A DNA stretch of 64,000 nucleotides from Ciona savignyi (Eukaryota > Chordata > Ascidiacea > Phlebobranchia > Cionidae): contig CH001964.1 in assembly GCA_000149265.1 (NCBI GenBank), positions 573,062 through 637,061 on the forward strand, given 5' to 3'. This document shows positions 57,228 to 64,000 of the stretch, piece after piece. A program made the position numbers and the translations under genes. The notes under the pieces were generated by a model that did not search any database, was not told the DNA's origin, and worked only from the letters and a program-made list of their open reading frames with translations. Every line of letters starts with the position of its first letter. The stretch's first letter is position 1.

Positions 57228-57965
57228 TTCGTAATTCTGGCGTGCGTATCTAGATTTTTTTATGTGGAAATGTGTATGGTTGGAACTTCGAAAATGTGGC
57301 TCATATAGACAGGTGGTGTGCTTATCAAGGTTGATTTGTGGGCAAATGTGTATGATACGAACATTGGAGATGTGGCTCATATAGACAGATGGTGTGCTTA
57401 TCAAGATTGATTTGTTTGAAAATGTATATGGTAAGGACTTTGGAAATGTGGCACAGATGAACAGGTGGTGTGCTTATCAAGGTTGATTTGTTTGAAAATG
57501 TGTATGGTAGGGACATTGGAAATGTGGCGCAGATGGACAGGTGGTATGCTTATCAAGGTTGTTTTGTGAGGAAATGTGTATGGTAGGGACTTAGGAAATG
57601 TGGCATATATGGACAGGTGGTGTGCTAATCAAAGTTGAATGGTGTGGAAATATAGTTGTAGGAGGGACTTGGGATAATTATAACAGATAGTTTCAGTGAG
57701 ATATCAAAGTTGATTTAAACGGTTTAGTAGCGATTTATAAAGGTGGCAAAAGAGACAAGTTATGCGTTAATCAAAGTCAATTTGTGTAGGAATGTGTGGG
57801 GTAGGAACTTTGGAAATATAATACATATTGTTGAGCAGTGTGTTTATCAAGGTTAATTTGTGTGGAAATGTGTATGGTAGGAACTTTGAACAGGTGGTAT
57901 GGTTATTAAGTTTGATTTGCTTCGAGGTGTGTCTAGGGTAGGAAATATATGCCGCAGATTGTCAA
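57228..57965 (+). repeat. 77-bp repeat, about nine tandem units
   Basis: Unit TGTGGAAATGTGTATGGTAG, GGACTTTGGAAATGTGGC, ACAGATGGACAGGTGG, TGTGCTTATCAAGGTTGATT. Units decay toward the right. Direction is opposite to the 24.6- and 25.4-kb arrays. Confidence 0.95.
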
Positions 57966-58299
57966 GTGTTGTCTTACCTCCTTTTTTATTTGAAGAATAT
58001 CAATTTCACAAACAAACATATGGGAAAAATATAAGAAAAAAAATAAACAAACATGAAAATAAATAAAATTGATTTACTCTTTATTTTGTTTTTGTTTTCG
58101 AAACGAATTTTAACGAAACTTTATCTTCTGTACACAATTAAATTGCTGGCGACATTAAACTGCAATCTGTCATTCCAGCGCCGAAGCCACAAAAGTAGGC
58201 TCGTATTTACTCACGCGTCGTGGTAATTTAAAGACTAATACCCGGCTGTATATCACCAAGAGCAGTCTAGACAACTTTCCGCGATGATTTTTTTGGTAC

Positions 58300-58530
58300 T
58301 TCTCGGTGGTTTTTAGACGCGGGTGGCCGTTTCAAGGCCGCCGATACATCAATGCTGATGACGGTTGTCTAAAGTGGTAGAAAGTGATCGGCACTGTGTA
58401 AGCTGTGCGGGTTTTTAAGATGCTATTTTTCACGCGAAAAGTGGCATACGTCGAAGCTCGTAAGGTGAAGGTGAGACGGTGGTTGAGTCAGACAGTTTCA
58501 AGTTCGATTCCCACCCTCACCGCTTTTTTG
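58300..58530 (+). repeat. tRNA-like dispersed element
   Basis: GGGTGGCCGTTTCAAGGCC with CCGATACATCA resembles a class II A box. About 180 bp later CAAGTTCGATTCCCACCC, TCACCGC and a TTTTTT run resemble a B box and Pol III stop. The stems do not pair as a tRNA, so this is a derived element, not a gene. Confidence 0.4.
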
Positions 58531-58689
58531 CGCGGTTGCACCCTTCAGTTACGCGTTTAACTAGCATGACATTGATTGACGTAAAGCAAATGGTTCGTGC
58601 AAAAACAAAAACCGAAAGGATTTTCGTGTTCATCCCTGTGCTGGTATTGTTACAATGTCCAATCTCTGTGCATATAAATTGTGAGTTGA

Positions 58690-58930
58690 TTAACACATGA
58701 TTGCCCTATGCCCACTGCTGATAATAATTACCTATTGCTATTGATTTCTTCCGCTCAAAACCGTTATCGTTACCGCATATTTCAGTATATTACGGTTGGA
58801 GTGCGATCAGTTAAGCTAGTTGTGTAAAATGGGTTGTTATACTGCTTAGCGATAACAGACCAGCATTCTAACTACAGGTTAAAAAATCATCACAAGAAAC
58901 TAACTACAGGTTAAAAAAGCATCACAAGAA
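58690..58930 (+). repeat. Dispersed repeat related to 48260-48500
   Basis: Shares AATAATTACCTAT, AAAACCGTTA, TAGTTGTGT and CTAACTACAGGTTA in order. The last 37-bp block (AACTACAGGTTAAAAA) is itself doubled at about 58876-58930. Confidence 0.4.
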
Positions 58931-59023
58931 GCGATAATTAACTTGTTGCCGTCAGCTCAACTTGTACCCACATTCTGGTTTCCAGAACTATTGCGATAAA
59001 ATGAACATGATGTTACAGTTTAC

Positions 59024-59219
59024 CAATGTATTGACTACGCACCGTAAGAGTCTTGCGAAAGTACAAAACTGAATATTCAGATGTATACTTTCGGCTGACT
59101 GTTCTACGAGAAGATACAGTTGAACTAACGGTTAAAACTAGAAAGACGGATAGATCTAAAACAACGAAAATACTAGAAAGAAATGTGACTTGGAAATTCT
59201 CCGAAAAACACATTATCAT
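59024..59219 (-). CDS. Candidate first exon of the olfactomedin gene
   Basis: From ATG at 59219 a 65-codon frame runs to the donor ACATTG|GTAAAC at 59024, leaving one base (G) that fits the phase of exon 56771-56620 and gives GCT (Ala) before the domain's first Cys. It encodes a hydrophobic segment (SSIFVVLDLSVFLVLTVSS, about residues 15-33) followed by a basic stretch, fitting a signal peptide or type II anchor. The gene would then be 341 residues. Evidence is composition and phase only; another exon may lie between. Confidence 0.35.
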
Positions 59220-59319
59220 TAAGGGGTGATGGGGAGGCTTCGTAATTAGTACCAATTTTCCGCATTCCTGTTTTTAAACTTAATTTTCTGCATTTCTAAT
59301 TTTAAACTGAATGCCTTTA

Positions 59320-59600
59320 CGTAGATTAGAATAGGATAGGATATTCATCTTTATCCCCGTGAATGGGAAAACCAAGGGGGTTAACACACGGGCAATCGTC
59401 AGATCACCTCGCGCCCATCGTCGGGTTACCGGAGCTATTGCAGTGTGTTGTATATGATAGACACGTTCCTTCAATTTGGTAGAACCCATTAATCCGCTGG
59501 GTTCAGGCAATGTCTGTAAAGTGTCTTGCCCAAGGACACAACCAACTAGCTAGCGACCAGTTTCGCACCTGCAACCTTTCGTTAGACCAACGGGCCGGAT
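59320..59600 (-). mobile_element. SINE family A, near full length
   Basis: One of the best-kept copies: AGGATAGGATATTCATCTTT to GCACCTGCAACCTTTCG, then a jump to GTTAGACCAACGGGCCGG (part of the head missing). Confidence 0.9.
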
Positions 59601-59699
59601 TAGGGTTAGTATAAATTTCCGTATTTTGTTTATAGTACTGACCTGGACTAACCTGTCAAACATGTAAAAACAAAGAATATATTGCAGAATTCAAAGCGA

Positions 59700-59860
59700 C
59701 TCGGCCATGAGGGAATGAATACTAAGGGGAAAACTGAAATATTGTAAGGACGGAAACTGTTAACTAAAATAAAGACTTCGGCCTTAGGGTTAGTGATAGA
59801 GCTGGGGTAAGGGTTAGTTTTGGAGTTCAATAGTGTTGTGGCAGAGTTAGAATGAGTTTA
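59700..59860 (+). mobile_element. Foldback MITE, partial
   Basis: AAACTGTTAACTAAAATAAAG, core TAGAGCTGGGGTAAGGGTTA, then a diverged right side without the pyrimidine arm. Confidence 0.55.
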
Positions 59861-59869
59861 CAACAAACG

Positions 59870-60735
59870 ATCCTACGTGCGCGTTACAGTTCGGCGCAAA
59901 ATGTTATCACTGGAATGGATTTACGCAAGTGCAACGATGCAGGGTATTTTGTGTAATGCTTCAATAGCATAATACCTAAACATACTTGTTTAACACAAAA
60001 TAAGCAGTTTAATGTTTTTCGGAAGGAAAGGGAATCATAACCACGAATAAACAGCAATCGATTTGCTTTAAAATATATCCAGACATGTTTATTTTGAGCT
60101 ATCTTTTAGGAAATGACTTAAGCAGGAATTTCGTTATCGAGCTAGAGATAAACCTACGTGATCTATCTCGCCTTTAATTGTATATACAACCTTATCAACC
60201 CATACAGTTATTTTACTAAGTATTGAACCCAAGCTTTGAAACCGTGAAAGGCCGCGCTATATATTTAGCTGCGCGCAAGTGTTCAGTTCGACTGTTTTTA
60301 GTCGACTAGTAATTGTCAAAACTTAGCCGTTTTTTTGGTTTATTTAATTGCCACACTTGACTTTAAATTTCGCTTTGCGGTAAAGAACGAAAATAAAGCG
60401 TTACTTGATTTAATTTTACAATAATTTTCCGTTTCTAACCCAATTTATTTTAAGAAGCCCTTTTTACTTTCACGTTGAATTACAAAAAAAAAACAAGTTA
60501 AAGAAAACCAGAATTGTACATTATTTAGCAGTAAATTTTCTAGGGGTCGCCATTTTCTGGTTTTTATTTCTGAATAAGTTTTAATTCGATAAGCGAACTT
60601 AAAAGTTGACAAACGATTAAATTCGAGTAATTGGTGGTTGAATTAAAGCTACACTACGAGGTACTTAGCTGGGATAATGTGTCTTAAAGGCTGATTAATT
60701 ACAAGTGTATGGATTACTGTGTGGATTTTAACACT
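59870..60735. other. Non-coding stretch
   Basis: AT-rich, no gene or repeat family recognised. Confidence 0.5.
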
Positions 60736-61030
60736 GTTTTCCGCGGTAAGTGCCTTGAGTCATAATTGGCTTCCTGTGTAAACGAGCCACTTTTGGTGGC
60801 TATGTGTAAACGAGCCAATTATGGGGTGATTTTGTATATGGGACACGAATAAGCGCCTTTGAGGCACTTATGATGAACTGTGTAAGCGAGCCATGTGCTC
60901 CTATGTAAGCAAGCCATGTGCTCCTATGTAAGCTAGCCACTTATGGTGCGCCTGTATTATCTAACTATTTCTGGTGTACCTGTGTAAGCCAGCCACCGAT
61001 GGTGTACATGGTAAAATGAGCCACCTACGC
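60735..61030 (+). repeat. Degenerate minisatellite, about 30-bp unit
   Basis: TGTGTAAACGAGCCACTTTT, CTATGTAAGCAAGCCATGTG, CTGTGTAAGCCAGCCACCGA and similar blocks. A single related piece (GTATAAGCGAGCCATATGTG) sits at 27184. ORFs at 60974-61267 on both strands overlap it and are not called. Confidence 0.75.
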
Positions 61031-61320
61031 TGTGCCCATCTCAAAGAGCCACTAGCATGCAAATTAGTGCAGCGAGGGCGCCTGTGTATCCAAATCAGTA
61101 ACGCGAGAAAATGCGGAACGCATTACCGACTTATCTCGATAAAAACTTGCTATTCGAAACTCATAAGGCAAGTTACGATAAACTTTCCGAACAACAGCCC
61201 ACAAAATAGCAGTTATCTGATAGTTATGGTGTAACCTAACTCCGCATTTAAGTGCACGGAGTTGCACGAAATGCGTTAAATCAAAGTTAATGCTTTGTGC
61301 GGCGACAATTTGGAGATGCG

Positions 61321-61690
61321 AGGAATTTAATGCAAAACTAAAAGAAAAAATGTTAAGTATTTTGTAAGTTTGCTTATGTTATTTAAAACGAAGAACTAAA
61401 GTTACCGAAGATTGTTTGAATATCTAATACATGGTGTAAACCAATATATATGCATTAAGAAGTAAGTGCAAAGCTAAAAGAAAAAATGTTAAGTATGTTG
61501 TAAGTTTGCTCAGACTATTTAAAACGAATATCGAAAGTTACTGAAGATAGTTTGAATATCTAATAAATGGTGTAAACCAATATATATGCATTAGAAAATT
61601 AAATCAAGTCTACAAGAAAAAATGTTATGTATATTGTAAGTTTGCTCAGACTATTTAAAACGAAGATCGAAAGGTACTAAAGCTTGTTGA
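61321..61690. repeat. Tandem repeat of about 122 bp, three units
   Basis: AAAGAAAAAATGTTAAGTAT, TTGTAAGTTTGCTCAGAC, TATTTAAAACGAA, GAATATCTAATA and ATGGTGTAAACCAATATAT recur three times. Confidence 0.9.
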
Positions 61691-61744
61691 CCGCTGACTA
61701 ATGCCACCAAAATAAAAAGACGTGATTTTCCACACAATTATTTT

Positions 61745-61815
61745 TACCCATGATGAGATTGAACTCATACGGCCGACGTGATTGATTTCAAACGATACAT
61801 AACCCAAAAGAATAA
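61745..61815 (-). mobile_element. tRNA-like SINE family B, partial
   Basis: TTACCCATGATGAGATTGAA and CTCATACGGCCG resemble the B-box end, with an eroded remainder. Confidence 0.4.
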
Positions 61816-61857
61816 ACCCATACGACCGTTACTCCAAAATGGAACCCACTAGACCTT

Positions 61858-62185
61858 AACCCCACAAGAAAAAAGCCGTACGACATTAAAGATATATGGT
61901 GTTGGATTAGTTTTTAGTTAGTTTACTTGTTGTTTCTACGATAAAAACATAAATCAGGACTATTAAAAAAAAATTGTAAAACGGGAAAAAACGGCAAAAC
62001 GACAGTCATTAGAACACGTTTAAAACAAGCAATAAATTATTAAAATTCGGTAAAAGTAGACGTGGTCGCTAAACCCAAATAAAATAAATACAACATGAAA
62101 CCCCACAAGATTAAAGCCATACGACATTGAACGTAAATGGCGTCGGATTGATACGAAATCACACCATTAAGATTAAAGCTACGCG
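61858..62185 (+). repeat. Short repeat pair
   Basis: CCCCACAAGAAAAAAGCCGT, ACGACATTAAA and TGGTGTTGGATT near 61860 recur as CCCCACAAGATTAAAGCCAT, ACGACATTGAA and TGGCGTCGGATT near 62102. A third partial copy follows at 62163. Confidence 0.6.
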
Positions 62186-62339
62186 GTTATTCCAACTCAT
62201 ACTTACTTGTAACGTTCTCGCTCTCCATTGATTCGTTCAAAAACCCCGGTGTGTGCTTCTGTTATTGCATGGCACCACTGTATAAGGTATAGATTAAATT
62301 TTACATAAGAATACGTCGAACTTCACACAAAATATAGGG

Positions 62340-62560
62340 CAACAGGGGAAAAATAAAAAAGAGGGAAAGGTAAAGTAGCGAAGGCGGAAACTGTTAACTA
62401 AAATAAACATTTTATCATTAAGGTTAGTGTAGAGGTTTAAAGTAACCCTTAGTTCTGGGTTTAGAATAGTATTTTAGGCAGGGTTAAATTAAGTTTAAGC
62501 AGTTTTCCTTTCTTTTCATTTTTCTTTTCCCCTTTCCCTCCATTTTAGTATTGACTATGC
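62340..62560. mobile_element. Foldback MITE, near full length
   Basis: Left arm AAAAAAGAGGGAAAGGTAAAG and GGCGGAAACTGTTAACTAAA. Core with GTTTAAAGTAACCCTTAGTT. Right arm AAGCAGTTTTCCTTTC, CCCCTTTCCCTCCATTTTAG. Confidence 0.75.
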
Positions 62561-62574
62561 AACACGAATGGCAT

Positions 62575-62945
62575 AGAAAAAAGGGCGGAGAAAAACTGCA
62601 CACTGCCAGTAGGAAAATGAATTCTAATCCGGACCTCAATTCAAACCCAGACTAACCCCAACTCTAATCCCAACCCTAAATCCAACCATAACATCAGCCA
62701 TACCTTGCATTATAGAGTGTACTGTTACCCATTCCCTACTTTTACACATTTTAGATTTCTCTAGCAAAATGTGGTTGATATTGCGAAACTGGAGAAAAGT
62801 AGGAAACCTACACACTAAACTAAAAGTACTGTTAGGCCGCAAGGGTTATTGTTTAGAGCTGGATTGGGTTGGGTTAAGTGCTGTGTCTGAGATAAGGTCC
62901 AGGATTAGGGTTCGTTTGCCTTTATCCCTCCCATAAAAAAACATC
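62575..62945. mobile_element. Two adjacent, opposed foldback MITE copies
   Basis: 62575-62715 reads in minus sense (core CCCCAACTCTAATCCCAACC). 62770-62945 reads in plus sense (GAAACCTACACACTAAAC, core GGGTTGGGTTAAG, CTTTATCCCTCCC). Confidence 0.6.
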
Positions 62946-63395
62946 ATGGAGAGCTTATCACGGATTTAAAGAACAACCCGTTATCAAGTGATTGTTTGGG
63001 TGGATAGGTCATTGGTATCAAAACAATGAAAGAACCCAGTTAATTATTTGGTTAAACATAAAAATCGTACAAATGCCTCAATAATATTTAAAACATCATA
63101 GGGAGTAGCTAGTTGCACAGCACTGTCGATTACCTGATACCAAAATAACCCAATACGCCCGCTTATCTCACGTGGCTTAACTTAACCCAGTAACCCCAAC
63201 TAACCCAAGCCCAGTCGCGAATCAATCTAGACCTGTCGCTTTTACGCGATAGTGAAATAATAAATTCTTCCGACGAGCTTGGAAATTGTGCTTTTAAAGA
63301 CCCGTTTGTGGTTAAACCAATTTTTGTACAGTATCACGGATATCAAGAATAGGAGATTAATTTTCGGTCGAATACAAAATGGTCACATGTTCCGT
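62946..63395. other. Non-coding stretch
   Basis: AT-rich, no supported feature. Confidence 0.45.
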
Positions 63396-63399
63396 GAAA

Positions 63400-63625
63400 A
63401 GGGGCAACGCTAAAGGAAGAAAAAGAGGGAAGGAGGGATGGAGGGAAACTGCTAACCAAAACTATGGAAATTAATTTTCCCCCTTTCTTAAACACTAATC
63501 TAAACCCTAGAACTAACTTTCAATCCAACCCCATGTTTAAAACTAACTCTTATGTCCTAATATTTATTTTAGTGTGCCGTTTCCATCCTTCCCGCCTTCC
63601 CGCTTTCCCTACTTTTAGTTTTCCC
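63400..63625. mobile_element. Foldback MITE, full length
   Basis: Minus orientation: GGGGCAACGCTAAAGGAAG, GGGAAGGAGGGATGGAGG, AAACTGCTAACCAAAAC; core CCAACCCCATGTTTAAAACT; right arm CCGTTTCCATCCTTCCCGCC, CTTTCCCTACTTTTAG. Confidence 0.85.
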
Positions 63626-63697
63626 CCGTGAAAAGCGAGAATGATAAATAACGTTTAAACATTTCTCCTATTTTGCAAAAAGGCTTTCCGGTTTGCA

Positions 63698-63942
63698 TTA
63701 GGTGCTGCTGTTTGGCGTCTTTTGCACTGTTTGTGGCTTTAATAGCCACATACCGGTATAGGTAAGGAAATATATATTGACGCCCAAACTACTGTTAAAT
63801 GTTGTATAACATTTGATCGTAGCCGTATTATTGGAGGATACATACACGGTTATCGCCGGATAACTCGTGCCCGCTGTTGAATTATCTGGATTATCGGCGT
63901 TCATGGGTATCGGGTTTGGCCAATACCTCCAGATTTACTGTG
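63698..63942 (-). other. ORF of unclear status near the right edge
   Basis: A minus-strand frame (about 80 codons from a stop at 63945 to a stop at 63698) reads NADNPDNSTAGTSYPAITVY then SSNNTATIKCYTTFNSS, suggesting an extracellular glycoprotein-like composition. There is no usable acceptor in the correct phase upstream and no ATG before Met at 63904. Could be chance or a piece of a gene lying to the right. Confidence 0.2.
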
Positions 63943-64000
63943 TTTGTTCGATGTGAATTTTACAGGATCACACGCAAGCCCATGGCTGTGTAAAGCGTCG

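Noticed and set aside
58463-58530. Possible tRNA gene (B box and T run)
   Set aside because: T-arm and acceptor stems do not pair and the length is wrong; best seen as a tRNA-derived repeat.
61064-61267. ORFs on both strands near 61.1 kb
   Set aside because: Overlap the end of a minisatellite; no splice signals or recognisable protein.

Overview
The window is tunicate DNA, almost certainly Ciona (C. intestinalis/robusta type). It is AT-rich, with small exons, short introns and very dense short interspersed repeats. It also carries an exact copy of the 16-nt Ciona trans-spliced leader inside a leader-RNA-like fold. This is eukaryotic sequence, so nearly all long open frames are either exons of split genes or chance frames in repeats.

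Layout. 1-2265: a higher-order satellite (about 190-bp monomers in an A-B-B order) that enters from the left edge and is broken by a SINE. 3291-9364 (+): ten exons encoding the conserved C-terminal part of nucleolar protein 8 (NOL8); a spliced-leader RNA gene or gene copy lies in one intron. 10426-20861 (-): a complete 14-exon frame of 824 codons for a short neuron navigator (NAV/UNC-53 family) with coiled coil and AAA-type ATPase domain; it converges on NOL8. 20.9-50.5 kb: a repeat-rich, gene-poor interval with two assembly gaps, one convincing unidentified exon (39.3-39.6 kb), a candidate upstream exon with a strong splice donor (26.2 kb), a 335-bp tandem array (33.0-34.9 kb) and a few ORFs of uncertain status. 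50595-56771 (-), possibly starting at 59219: a secreted or membrane-anchored olfactomedin-domain gene. 57.2-64 kb: minisatellites, foldback MITEs and no secure gene.

The exon joins of NOL8, NAV and the olfactomedin gene were worked out by hand. In all three the reading phases close across every intron: NOL8 1170 nt, NAV 2475 nt, olfactomedin 830 nt, or 1026 nt with the tentative first exon. The three proteins are unrelated in function (nucleolus, cytoskeleton/axon guidance, extracellular matrix); nothing suggests an operon.

The most unusual theme is how repeats touch splice sites. Several introns begin or end in tandem copies of their own splice junction. One NAV donor is repeated at an in-frame 21-bp period. 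One NOL8 acceptor appears to be supplied by a dispersed 77-bp repeat. Three hAT-type MITEs keep perfect 8-bp target duplications. No LTR retroelement, Polinton or other virus-like element was recognised.
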